Positions 7,627-14,678 of a stretch of 14,972 bases of DNA are shown here, one piece after another (positions within the stretch are counted from its first letter, which is position 1; the number at the start of each line of letters is the position of its first letter). A program made the position numbers and the translations under genes. The DNA comes from Pseudomonadota bacterium (GTDB lineage Bacteria > Pseudomonadota > Gammaproteobacteria > Burkholderiales > Burkholderiaceae), in the NCBI GenBank assembly GCA_023441105.1, contig JAEZQX010000336.1, positions 1 through 14,972 on the forward strand, in the 5' to 3' direction. Under the pieces are notes generated by a model that worked only from the letters and a program-made list of their open reading frames with translations, did no database searches and had not been told where the DNA came from.

Positions 7627-8400
7627 TTGTCGGTCGAATACGCGCCCCTGGGATTCGTCGGTCTGCTGACCCCGCAGGCGAACACCACCGTGGAATCCGA
7701 ATGCGGGATTCTCTTCCCGCCCGGCGTCGGCCAGCTGGGCGGCCGGCTGACGAGTCCGCGCGCGACGATGGAGGAACGTCTCGTCGACTACTTCGAGTCG
7801 CTCGAGACGGCAGCGGGGCAGTTCGCGGGCGTGCCGCTGCGCGCACTCGGCTTCGCCTGCACCGGTTCGTCCTACCTGGCGGGGCGCGAGCGGGAGGACG
7901 CCACGCTCCGGCACCTGTCGGAGCAGGCCGGATGCCATGTCACCAGCTCCGCCCGGTCGGTGGTCGAGGCGTTGCGCGCCATCGATGCGTGTCGCATCGG
8001 CCTCGTGTCGCCTTATCCGGCTTCCCTGACCCGGCACAGCGTCGGATACTGGGAGTCCCGGGACCTCATCGTCGACGCGGTAGCGACGATCGCGAGCGAC
8101 CCGGCCGGCGGGCAGCATCCCATCTACGGCCTGGGATCGGACGCCGTGATGCGCGCCCTCGACGAGCTGCGAGGACGCTTCGATGCCGTCGTCCTGCTGG
8201 GCACGGGCCTGCCGACCTTGCGCGCCATCCTTGCCAAGCCTCGCATCGGGCAGGCGCCCGTGATCTCGTGCACCCACGCGCTGGCATGGCGATGCTGCCA
8301 CGCGCTCCAGGGCACGGCGCCCTCGGCCGCCTCGCTCCTCGAATGGATCGCCGGCAATGGCTGGCGGGAGCGCTATCGGCAACGCGCCTTGGTTCCCTGA
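7627..8400 (+). CDS. Asp/Glu racemase / arylmalonate decarboxylase / maleate isomerase-family enzyme with swapped cysteine position
   Basis: This 257-residue cytoplasmic enzyme belongs to the cofactor-independent Asp/Glu racemase superfamily, which deprotonates, decarboxylates or isomerises acids using one or two cysteines. The N-terminal motif VGLLTPQANTTVE matches the maleate isomerase/AMDase opening. The first catalytic position has Cys78 in FACTGSSYL. The second has Gly192 in LLGTGLPTL where a Cys is usual. AMDase has the reverse (Gly74, Cys188), and the 114-residue distance is the same. The TTG at 7627 is preferred as start: GGAG lies at 7615-7618 with 8 nt spacing, the N-terminus then fits the family, and codons before it have weaker G/C third positions. 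An ATG at 7561 would add 22 residues and overlap the Bug start codon. Substrate unknown; the divergent Bug receptors suggest an imported carboxylic acid. Confidence 0.82.
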   Translation: MSVEYAPLGFVGLLTPQANTTVESECGILFPPGVGQLGGRLTSPRATMEERLVDYFESLETAAGQFAGVPLRALGFACTGSSYLAGREREDATLRHLSEQAGCHVTSSARSVVEALRAIDACRIGLVSPYPASLTRHSVGYWESRDLIVDAVATIASDPAGGQHPIYGLGSDAVMRALDELRGRFDAVVLLGTGLPTLRAILAKPRIGQAPVISCTHALAWRCCHALQGTAPSAASLLEWIAGNGWRERYRQRALVP

Positions 8401-8429
8401 CAGCGGCACCGGCGCGAAATCCGCTATCC

Positions 8430-8444
8430 TCTTACGACATAAGA
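8430..8444. promoter_or_regulatory. Inverted repeat just upstream of the phnD-like start
   Basis: TCTTA and TAAGA form perfect 5-bp arms around CGACA, ending three bases before the AGGAG ribosome-binding site at 8448-8452. This could be an operator for the transport operon or a small mRNA hairpin affecting translation. No Pho box and no convincing -35/-10 pair were recognised in the 59-bp gap. Confidence 0.25.
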
Positions 8445-8459
8445 ACCAGGAGACACCCC

Positions 8460-9455
8460 ATGCCCGTCCGACCCGCGATCGTGTCGCTCATGTCCGGCTT
8501 CCTTCTTGCTCTCGGCCTCCAGGCGCCGGTGGCGGCGGCGGAATGCGCCAACCGGGGAGACCTGGACGCCCGCTACTGCGACGCCGACGGCGACCTCGTC
8601 GCCGACACGCCTGCCGACAAGAGCCGCCAGAAGGACCCCGCCACGCTGGTCTTCACCTACACGCCGGTGGAGGATCCTGCGGTCTACGAGAACGTGTTCA
8701 GCGAGTTCATCGAGCACCTGGCCAAGGTGACCGGCAAGCGGGTGCGCTGGTATTCCGCCGAGTCCTATGCCGCGCAGGTAGAGGCCATCCGTTCGGGCCG
8801 GCTGCATATCGCAGGCGTGGCGAGCGGCCCGACGCCTTATGCGGTGAACCTCGCCGGGTTCGTGCCCCTGGTCGCGATGGAGAAGTTCGACGGCACCACC
8901 GGCTACACCCTGCAGCTGATCACCCACAAGGACAGCAGCATCCGCAGCGTCGCTGACCTGAAGGGCAAGCGGGTGGCGCACGTGTCGCCGTCCTCCAACT
9001 CCGGCGACACCGCGCCGCGGGTGCTCTTCAGCGCCATGGGCGTGGTTCCGGGCAAGGACTACGAGGTGCTCTTCTCCGGCAAGCACGACAACTCCATCAT
9101 GGGGGTCGTCAACAAGGACTACGATGCCGCGCCGGTGGCCAACAACGTGGTCACGCGCATGGCCGGGCGCAACCTGTTCAAGCAGGAGGATGTCCGGGTG
9201 GTGTACGAGTCCCGGCCGTTCCCGCGCACGGCATTCGGCGTCGCCCACGACCTGACCCCCGAGCTGCGCGCGAAGATCAAGGAGGCCTTCGTGAGCTTCG
9301 ACTTCCAGAACTCGAAGCTCGGCAAGGACTTCAAGGACTCCAAGGCCTTCACCGGCATCGACTACAAGAAGGACTGGGAAGACATCCGGGCGATCCAGAA
9401 GGCCACCGGCGCGAGCTACTCCCGCGAGGGCCTGTCCAAGCTGAAGGCGGACTGA
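8460..9455 (+). CDS. phnD: PhnD-like phosphonate/phosphite/phosphate-type ABC transporter substrate-binding protein
   Basis: This periplasmic binding protein captures a phosphonate- or phosphate-like solute for the ABC importer encoded next to it. The 331 residues begin with a signal peptide (hydrophobic core, APVAAA; cleavage near residue 27). A short cysteine-flanked segment follows, with the calcium-loop-like DADGDLVAD at 41-49. Then comes the PhnD domain, with [15 protein letters not shown] and the oxyanion-binding type loop [11 protein letters not shown] at 176-186. ATG 8460 has AGGAG at 8448-8452 with 7 nt spacing. It is first in a five-gene operon, five bases before the ATPase gene. 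A search should be able to separate phosphonate, phosphite and phosphate ester binders; sequence reading alone cannot. Confidence 0.9.
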   Translation: MPVRPAIVSLMSGFLLALGLQAPVAAAECANRGDLDARYCDADGDLVADTPADKSRQKDPATLVFTYTPVEDPAVYENVFSEFIEHLAKVTGKRVRWYSAESYAAQVEAIRSGRLHIAGVASGPTPYAVNLAGFVPLVAMEKFDGTTGYTLQLITHKDSSIRSVADLKGKRVAHVSPSSNSGDTAPRVLFSAMGVVPGKDYEVLFSGKHDNSIMGVVNKDYDAAPVANNVVTRMAGRNLFKQEDVRVVYESRPFPRTAFGVAHDLTPELRAKIKEAFVSFDFQNSKLGKDFKDSKAFTGIDYKKDWEDIRAIQKATGASYSREGLSKLKAD

Positions 9456-9460
9456 GCATC

Positions 9461-10342
9461 TTGACCAGCGCAGCTCCCCTGCTCGCGATCGAGGGGCTCG
9501 AGAAGGTCTACCCGACCGGGCAGCGGGCGCTTGCCGGCGTGGACGTCGTGATCGACCGCCCCCAGGTAGTGGCAGTGATCGGTTCGTCCGGGGCCGGCAA
9601 GAGCACCTTCATCCGCTGCATCAACCGGCTGGTGGAACCCACCCGCGGCCGCATCCTGCTGGGCGGCCAGGACATGGTGGGCCTGGACCGCCGCGGCTTG
9701 CGCAAGGCGCGCCGGCGAATCGGGATGATCTTCCAGGAGTACAACCTGGTGGAGCGCCTGTCGGTGATGCAGAACGTGCTCTGCGGACGGCTCGGATTCG
9801 TCGGGCTCATGGCATCGCTGCGCTATCGCTTCCCGCCGGAAGACATCCGCGCCGCCTTCGAGCTGCTGGACCGGGTGGGGCTGGACGGCTATCACGACCG
9901 CCGTGCCGACGCGCTCTCGGGCGGCCAGCGCCAGCGGGTGGGCATCGCCCGCGCGCTGATGCAGCGTCCGGACCTGCTGTTGGTGGACGAGCCCACGGCG
10001 AGCCTGGATCCGAAGACCTCGCGCCAGATCATGCGCCTCATCGGCGAGCTGGCGAGCGAGCGTGCCACGCCGGCGCTGGTGAACATCCACGACGTGGCGC
10101 TGGCGCGCGCCTTCTCCGACCGCATCATCGGCTTGAAGGCCGGCGTGGTGGTGTTCGACGGCACGCCCAAGGACTTGACCGACGACGTGCTGACGCTGAT
10201 CTACGGCGCCGAGGACTGGACGACGGCCGGCGCGGATGCCGGCACCGCCGACGACGGCGACGGCGACGGAGTGCGCCCAGCCCGCGCGTCGCGCGCGGGC
10301 GCACCCGGCCTGCGCGATCCGATGCCGGGTGGCGTGGCGTGA
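9461..10342 (+). CDS. phnC: PhnC-like phosphonate-type ABC transporter ATP-binding protein
   Basis: This is the cytoplasmic ATPase that powers the importer. All nucleotide-binding motifs are present in the 293-residue protein: Walker [10 protein letters not shown] (41-49), Q-loop Gln92 in IFQEYNLV, signature LSGGQ (152-156), Walker B LLLVDEP (172-178) and switch His210. The [23 protein letters not shown] stretch is typical of PhnC. The start is a TTG five bases after the phnD stop, with only a weak upstream GGCGG, so translation is probably coupled. After the usual PhnC end near residue 255 comes an unusual tail of about 38 residues, first acidic and Gly-rich (TADDGDGDG) and then Arg/Pro-rich. 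Its stop overlaps the start of the next gene (GTGA). Confidence 0.92.
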   Translation: MTSAAPLLAIEGLEKVYPTGQRALAGVDVVIDRPQVVAVIGSSGAGKSTFIRCINRLVEPTRGRILLGGQDMVGLDRRGLRKARRRIGMIFQEYNLVERLSVMQNVLCGRLGFVGLMASLRYRFPPEDIRAAFELLDRVGLDGYHDRRADALSGGQRQRVGIARALMQRPDLLLVDEPTASLDPKTSRQIMRLIGELASERATPALVNIHDVALARAFSDRIIGLKAGVVVFDGTPKDLTDDVLTLIYGAEDWTTAGADAGTADDGDGDGVRPARASRAGAPGLRDPMPGGVA

Positions 10343-11163
10343 TCGCCGCGGCCCAGGGCACAGGGACGAGCCGCTACCCCGACACCTGGCGTCCGGTCGG
10401 GATGTTCGGCGGGCCAGGGCGGCGCATGGCGTTCTTGCTCCTGGTCCTGGCCTACGTGGCATGGGCGGTGAGCGATCTCGACGTCGACTGGGCGCGAGTC
10501 TGGCGCGGGCTGCCGCGGGCGCTGGACATGCTGGCACGCATGCTGCCGCCCGCTGTCGGCGATCGTTGGCACCTCCTCGTCAACGGCATGCTGGAGAGCC
10601 TGCAGATGGCCATCGCCTCGAGCATAGCCGGCCTGGTGCTCGCGATCCCGCTGGGCATCGCCGCGGCGTCCAACCTGTCGCCGCGGCCGATCTACCTCGT
10701 GGCACGGGGCTTGATCGTGGTGGGCCGCAGCTTCCATGAGATCCTGATCGCCATCTTCTTCGTGAAGCTGTTCGGCTTCGGGGCCGTGGCCGGGCTGCTG
10801 ACGCTTGCGTTCTCGTCGGCGATCTTTCTCGGGAAGATGCTTGCCGAGGACATCGAGAACATGAAGCCGGGACCGGTGGAAGCCGTCCGGGCGGCCGGCG
10901 CGAGCTTCGGCCAGGTGGTGGCGTTCGCGGTCGCGCCCCAGGTGCTGGTGAAGACGCTCGGGGTCTTCATCTATCGCCTCGACGCCAACCTGCGCCACTC
11001 CACCGTGATCGGCATCGTCGGGGCCGGCGGCATCGGCGGGTCGCTGTCCGCCGCCTTCTCGCGCTACGACTACGATTTCGCCGGCGCCATCCTCCTCGCC
11101 ATCGCCGCCCTCGTCGCCCTCGGCGAATGGTTCAGCGACTGGTCCCGTCGCAAGCTGCGATGA
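10339..11163 (+). CDS. phnE: PhnE-like ABC transporter permease 1
   Basis: This is an inner-membrane permease subunit of the importer, 274 residues. It has an N-terminal membrane segment near 30-45 and a BPD-type transmembrane domain from about 78 to 265. The EAA coupling loop is [22 protein letters not shown] (from residue 181), and the [14 protein letters not shown] stretch conserved in PhnE proteins follows near 223-236. It starts with GTG overlapping the phnC stop by four bases and ends overlapping the next permease start (ATGA). Together these imply translational coupling and a PhnE1/PhnE2 heterodimer. The N-terminal SRYPDTW is echoed in the second permease (SRYPDRW), consistent with an old duplication. 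Confidence 0.92.
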   Translation: MIAAAQGTGTSRYPDTWRPVGMFGGPGRRMAFLLLVLAYVAWAVSDLDVDWARVWRGLPRALDMLARMLPPAVGDRWHLLVNGMLESLQMAIASSIAGLVLAIPLGIAAASNLSPRPIYLVARGLIVVGRSFHEILIAIFFVKLFGFGAVAGLLTLAFSSAIFLGKMLAEDIENMKPGPVEAVRAAGASFGQVVAFAVAPQVLVKTLGVFIYRLDANLRHSTVIGIVGAGGIGGSLSAAFSRYDYDFAGAILLAIAALVALGEWFSDWSRRKLR

Positions 11164-11972
11164 GCGTTGCGTCGCAGGCTTCGCGCTATCCGGACCGATG
11201 GCAGCGGCGCACGCCGCGCGAAGCGCTCGTCCAATGGCTTTGGCTGGCCGGCTGTGCGCTCGCGGCCGCCTGGTCGGTGTCCTCGCTGGACATCGAATGG
11301 GCGTTCTTCCAGGACGCCCACGAGCAGGCGGCGGACTTGCTGGAGCGCATGTGGCCGCCGCGCTGGTCCTACCTGCCGCTGATCCTGAAACCGATGCTGG
11401 ACACCATCCACATCGCCACCCTCGGCACGCTGATCGCGGTCACGTTCTCGCTCCCGGTTGCCTTCCTCGCGGCGCGCAACACCACCGCCAACGGCTTCAC
11501 CTGGATGATCGGCCGCGCCATCCTGGTGGGCTCGCGCTCGATCAACACCGTCATCTGGGGCCTGGTGTTTGTCGCCATCTTCGGCCCCGGCAGCGTCGCC
11601 GGCGTGTGCGCCGTGGCCGCGCGTTCGGTGGGGTTCGTCGCCAAGCTGGTGGCCGAGTCGATCGAGGAAGTGGACGCCGGGCAGATCGAGGCGGTGCGCA
11701 GCACCGGCGCCGGCACGCTGCAGACCTGGTGGGTGGCGATCCTTCCCCAGGTGTTGCCGGTGCTGGTGGGCACGACGGTTTATCGCTGGGACATCAACGT
11801 GCGCGAATCCAGCGTGCTCGGCTTCGTCGGCGCGGGCGGCATCGGCCTGCTGCTCTACGCCTCCATCAATTCGTTCGCCTGGGACCAGGTGGTGGTGGTG
11901 CTCGTCGCCATCCTCGCGGTGGTGTTCGCGAGCGAGGCCGTGTCCGCCTGGGTGCGCGGGCGCATCAGTTGA
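11160..11972 (+). CDS. phnE: PhnE-like ABC transporter permease 2
   Basis: This is the second permease subunit, 270 residues. A first hydrophobic segment lies near residues 25-42 and a BPD transmembrane domain from about 80 to 262. The EAA loop IEAVRSTGAGTLQTWWVAILPQV starts at residue 176, with VLGFVGAGGIGLLLY near 219-233. The ATG at 11160 overlaps the stop of permease 1 (ATGA). A GTG at 11127 is also in frame but sits inside the upstream gene and lacks support. The shared N-terminal SRYPDxW motif and similar layout point to paralogy with permease 1. The HAD gene begins at or within a few bases of its stop. Confidence 0.92.
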   Translation: MSVASQASRYPDRWQRRTPREALVQWLWLAGCALAAAWSVSSLDIEWAFFQDAHEQAADLLERMWPPRWSYLPLILKPMLDTIHIATLGTLIAVTFSLPVAFLAARNTTANGFTWMIGRAILVGSRSINTVIWGLVFVAIFGPGSVAGVCAVAARSVGFVAKLVAESIEEVDAGQIEAVRSTGAGTLQTWWVAILPQVLPVLVGTTVYRWDINVRESSVLGFVGAGGIGLLLYASINSFAWDQVVVVLVAILAVVFASEAVSAWVRGRIS

Positions 11973-11977
11973 GAACC

Positions 11978-12874
11978 GTGGACCGGCGCTCGGGCACCCG
12001 CTACCTGCACGGCTTGCGCGAGCTCGCGTCGGAATGCGACGCCCTGCTGCTCGACCAGTGGGGCGTGCTGCACGACGGCCATCAGGCCTATCCCGGCGCG
12101 GTGGATTGCCTCGAGCGGCTGCGCGACGCCGGCAAGGCGGTGGTGATCCTCTCCAATTCCGGCAAGAGTGGCGAGGAGAATTCGCGGCTCATCGAGGCCA
12201 TGGGCTTCGAACGCGGCCTTTTCGATGCGGTCGTATCGGCCGGCGACGACGCCCGCGATGCGATCCTCTCCGGCGACGACGGACCCTACGCCGGATCGGG
12301 CCGACGCTGCCTGCTGCTGTCCCGCGACGCCGATCGCCACCTCGCTGACGGCCTGGGCCTCGACGTCATTACCGACCCCGAGGAGGGGCCTGATCTCGCC
12401 GACTTCGTCCTGCTGATGAGCATGGACGCGCCGACGCAGTCGGTGCAGGGCTGGGAGCCGCTGCTGCGCCGCGCGGTCGCCCGCAGCCTGCCGATGGTAT
12501 GCGGCAATCCCGATCTCGCCCGCGTCAGCCGGGAGGGCGCCCTGCTTGAGGCCCCCGGGCTAGTTGCCCGCCGCTACCAAGAGCTCGGCGGTGAGGTCCA
12601 CCTGCACGGCAAGCCTGACCCGCGCATCTACCGGACGTGCCAGCGTCACCTGCCGGCCGGCGCAGCACGCGTGGTGGCAGTCGGGGATTCGCTCCATCAC
12701 GACATCCTCGGTGCCAACCGCGCCGGTCTGCGCAGCCTGCTCGTCGCCGGCGGCGTCCACCGCGACGAGCTCGACTGCCGCCTTGCGGAGCTGCCCGATC
12801 CCGCGCGCGCTCGCGCCCTGTTCCAGCAGGCCGGCGCCGTGCCCGACTTCGTCGCGCCGGTCTTCGTCTGGTAG
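11978..12874 (+). CDS. HAD-superfamily class IIA hydrolase (TIGR01459-like), coupled to the phosphonate-type transporter
   Basis: This 298-residue cytoplasmic protein has the NagD-type class IIA HAD layout. Motif I is LLLDQWGVLHDG with nucleophile Asp26; motif II is ILSNSGKSG with Ser59; the cap region lies in the middle; motif III is HGKPDP with Lys212; motif IV is AVGDSLHHDILGAN with Asp237 and Asp242. The usual second Asp of motif I is Trp28, a change I recall as normal for this subfamily. The GTG at 11978 begins 5 bp after the permease stop. A TTG at 11969 overlapping that stop (TTGA) is an equally reasonable start and adds three residues. Being last in the transporter operon suggests it acts on the imported phosphorus compound, for instance as a phosphatase. 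That is inference; the substrate is unknown. Confidence 0.87.
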   Translation: MDRRSGTRYLHGLRELASECDALLLDQWGVLHDGHQAYPGAVDCLERLRDAGKAVVILSNSGKSGEENSRLIEAMGFERGLFDAVVSAGDDARDAILSGDDGPYAGSGRRCLLLSRDADRHLADGLGLDVITDPEEGPDLADFVLLMSMDAPTQSVQGWEPLLRRAVARSLPMVCGNPDLARVSREGALLEAPGLVARRYQELGGEVHLHGKPDPRIYRTCQRHLPAGAARVVAVGDSLHHDILGANRAGLRSLLVAGGVHRDELDCRLAELPDPARARALFQQAGAVPDFVAPVFVW

Positions 12875-12886
12875 GTGACGGGACGG

Positions 12887-12918
12887 GAGGGGCAAGGGGC
12901 AGTCCCCTTGCCTGCCTC
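12887..12918. terminator. Strong hairpin between convergent genes, probable two-way terminator
   Basis: GGCAAGGGG (12891-12899) and CCCCTTGCC (12904-12912) form a perfect 9-bp stem with a 4-nt loop. After a 2-nt bulge, GAGG (12887-12890) can also pair with CCTC (12915-12918). It lies 12 bp after the HAD gene stop and 14 bp before the end of the convergent serine hydrolase gene. Neither side has a T-run, so it is not a textbook intrinsic terminator, but its position favours that role. Confidence 0.6.
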
Positions 12919-12932
12919 GCCGGCGAACCGCG

Positions 12933-14210
12933 TTACCGCGGAGATGCGCTGCTGGCCTCATCCGGCAGTGCTGCCCGCCCGGCGTCAGGCTGCCGTCGTG
13001 CCCGCTCGCCGATTGCCTCGGCGTCGATCGCTGCCTGAACGGCGCGATGGAAATCGCCCCGTGCCCGGGCGGCGCCCTGCGGATCACTGGCCTTCGGCCA
13101 ATTGCCGTTGGAGGCGATCACCAGGCGGCGGTGCGGGTCGATGAAGATTCCTTGGCCGAAGATGCCCTGGGCAAGATAGCTGCCGTCGTCGTATGTCCAC
13201 CACTGGTAGCCATACCCTTCGCCCGCGATTCCGATGTCTGATTGGCGCGTCGTCGCGCGGCCGATCCAGCCATCGGGCAGGACGGACTTGCCCGCCGCCA
13301 TGCCCCCGCCCAGCATGAAGAGACCGATGCGCGCGAAATCGCGGGTGGCCGCCTGCAGGCAGCAGCCGCTGATCTCATGGCCGGTCGAGCCGAGAATCCA
13401 GGTGGCCTGCTGCTCCATCCCGAACGGCGCCCAGATCTTCTCCGAGAGATAGTCGCTCAGCCGGCGCCCGGTGGCCGAACTGACCAGTACGCCGATCAGG
13501 TTCGTCTCGCCGGTCTTGTAGAGCCACCTCGAACCCGCCGGTGCTTCGCGGGGCAGCCGGCGCATGTAGCTGACCGTCGTGTCCAGGCCTGGATCCGGCT
13601 TGTGACGGTTGAAGCGCGCGACATCCGAGTCGCGGTCGCCGTAGTCCTCGTTCCAGCGTACCCCGGAAGTCATCGTGAGCAGTTGCGCGATGGTGACGTC
13701 TTCGTAAGCCGAACCGGCGAGCCCCGGGATATAGGCGGCGACCTTGTCGTCGATGTCACGGATGTGCCCGTCCTTGATGGCGGCGCCGACCAGGATGGAG
13801 GTCAGCGACTTCGCGACCGAGAAGCTCGTCCACCGGCCGCCCGCGTCGAAATCCAGGCCGTAGCGTTCGAGCCGCACCTTGCCGTCGTGCACTACCAGCA
13901 AGGCGGCCGTGCGTTGTGACGTAATGTACGCATCGACATCGACCGGCAAGCTCAGTGGCTCGCCGGGCGGCAGGGGATGCACCGACGACCCGTTCGGAAT
14001 CGGGCGTGCGCGCGCCAGGAACGGCAGCCGGTCCAGCGCACGAAACGCCGCGTCGCGCTGTGCCTGTTTCCAGAACAGCACGTCGGCATTGGTCGGCAGG
14101 TTCAACGCAAGCCGGCGCAGATCGCGATCGAGCAGCGACCAGCCGATCCCGCCCGCGACCAGGAGAATCAGGATGAAGGCGAGCAGTATCCGGAGCAGTC
14201 TTCGAAGCAT
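12933..14210 (-). CDS. Membrane-anchored class C beta-lactamase-fold serine hydrolase
   Basis: This serine hydrolase belongs to the beta-lactamase/esterase/6-aminohexanoate-dimer hydrolase group. The 425-residue protein has an N-terminal transmembrane anchor (about residues 5-26), placing the catalytic domain in the periplasm. The SxxK motif is SFSVAKSLTS (Ser131, Lys134). The Tyr motif is LYKTGETNLIG (Tyr231), and LLTMTSGVRWNEDY near 177-190 is typical of the family. The third motif appears as GIFGQGIFIDP near 349-359, the G-x-x-G-Q form seen in NylB-like enzymes rather than the KTG of beta-lactamases, so antibiotic resistance is unlikely. The ATG at 14210 has an AGGA about 6 nt upstream. 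It stands alone between the DUF423 gene and the terminator hairpin. Natural substrate unknown. Confidence 0.9.
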   Translation of the reverse strand: MLRRLLRILLAFILILLVAGGIGWSLLDRDLRRLALNLPTNADVLFWKQAQRDAAFRALDRLPFLARARPIPNGSSVHPLPPGEPLSLPVDVDAYITSQRTAALLVVHDGKVRLERYGLDFDAGGRWTSFSVAKSLTSILVGAAIKDGHIRDIDDKVAAYIPGLAGSAYEDVTIAQLLTMTSGVRWNEDYGDRDSDVARFNRHKPDPGLDTTVSYMRRLPREAPAGSRWLYKTGETNLIGVLVSSATGRRLSDYLSEKIWAPFGMEQQATWILGSTGHEISGCCLQAATRDFARIGLFMLGGGMAAGKSVLPDGWIGRATTRQSDIGIAGEGYGYQWWTYDDGSYLAQGIFGQGIFIDPHRRLVIASNGNWPKASDPQGAARARGDFHRAVQAAIDAEAIGERARRQPDAGRAALPDEASSASPR

Positions 14211-14240
14211 GGTGCATCCTGATCCGGTCCACCGGCGGGG

Positions 14241-14615
14241 TCAGTACCTGATTGCGGCCCAGGCAAGCGCCACCCAGCCGATCAACCAGGCCGTCCCGCC
14301 CAATGGCGTGACCGCGCCCAGCCAGCGCACCCCCGCCAGCGACAGCACGTAGAGGCTGCCGCAGAACAGCAGGATGCCGACGAAGAACAGCAGCGCCGCC
14401 AGCCCTACCGCCGGGCCCGGCCAGCGGGTCCAGGCGAAGGCGCACAGGGTCAGCGCGATGGCGTGGTACATCTGGTAGCGCGCCGCCAGCTCGAAGGTGG
14501 CGAGCGCATCGGCGCCGATCCTCGCCTTGAGGCCGTGCGCCGCGAAGGCGCCGGCCGCGACCGCGATCAGCGCGAGAATCGAGCCGGCGGCGAAGAAGAT
14601 CCGTTCGGGTGCCAT
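14241..14615 (-). CDS. DUF423 family small integral membrane protein (YgdD-like)
   Basis: This 124-residue inner-membrane protein has four predicted hydrophobic segments, near residues 6-26, 50-64, 70-94 and 103-121. It shows the DUF423 signatures GAFAAHGLK, RYQMYHAIAL, ILLFCGSLYVL and TPLGGTAWLIGW. The ATG at 14615 is preferred over one at 14636 because GGAGG (plus-strand CCTCC at 14621-14625) lies 5 nt upstream and the N-terminus then matches the family. Function of the family is unknown. It lies 30 bp upstream of the serine hydrolase gene and 63 bp downstream of the uvrA end, all on the minus strand. Confidence 0.92.
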   Translation of the reverse strand: MAPERIFFAAGSILALIAVAAGAFAAHGLKARIGADALATFELAARYQMYHAIALTLCAFAWTRWPGPAVGLAALLFFVGILLFCGSLYVLSLAGVRWLGAVTPLGGTAWLIGWVALAWAAIRY

Positions 14616-14642
14616 GGCTGCCTCCGTCGCGCCCATGCGCGT

Positions 14643-14669
14643 CTTGCGCCTCTTACGCCTCTCACGCCT
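14643..14669. repeat. 9-bp tandem array, three units
   Basis: CTTGCGCCT (14643-14651), CTTACGCCT (14652-14660) and CTCACGCCT (14661-14669) are three adjacent 9-bp units differing by one or two bases, with a partial TCACGCC continuing to about 14676. They fill the 63-bp gap between the end of the uvrA-family gene and the DUF423 gene. Confidence 0.6.
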
Positions 14670-14678
14670 TCACGCCGC

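Noticed and set aside
6850..8409. Minus-strand open frame spanning the racemase-like gene and part of a Bug gene
   Set aside because: It has no domain and is opposite or out of frame with two well-supported genes.
6543..8459. Upstream extension of the phnD-like frame through the Bug and racemase-like genes
   Set aside because: The extra 639 codons are antisense or off-frame to three good genes. The ATG at 8460 has a good ribosome-binding site and starts a proper signal peptide.
11198..11968. Upstream extension of the HAD frame inside the second permease gene
   Set aside because: The permease frame has the conserved membrane and EAA motifs; HAD similarity begins only after the permease stop.
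12933..14210. Antibiotic-resistance beta-lactamase
   Set aside because: The protein has a membrane anchor and a G-x-x-G-Q third motif rather than KTG, typical of NylB-like or esterase-type serine hydrolases.
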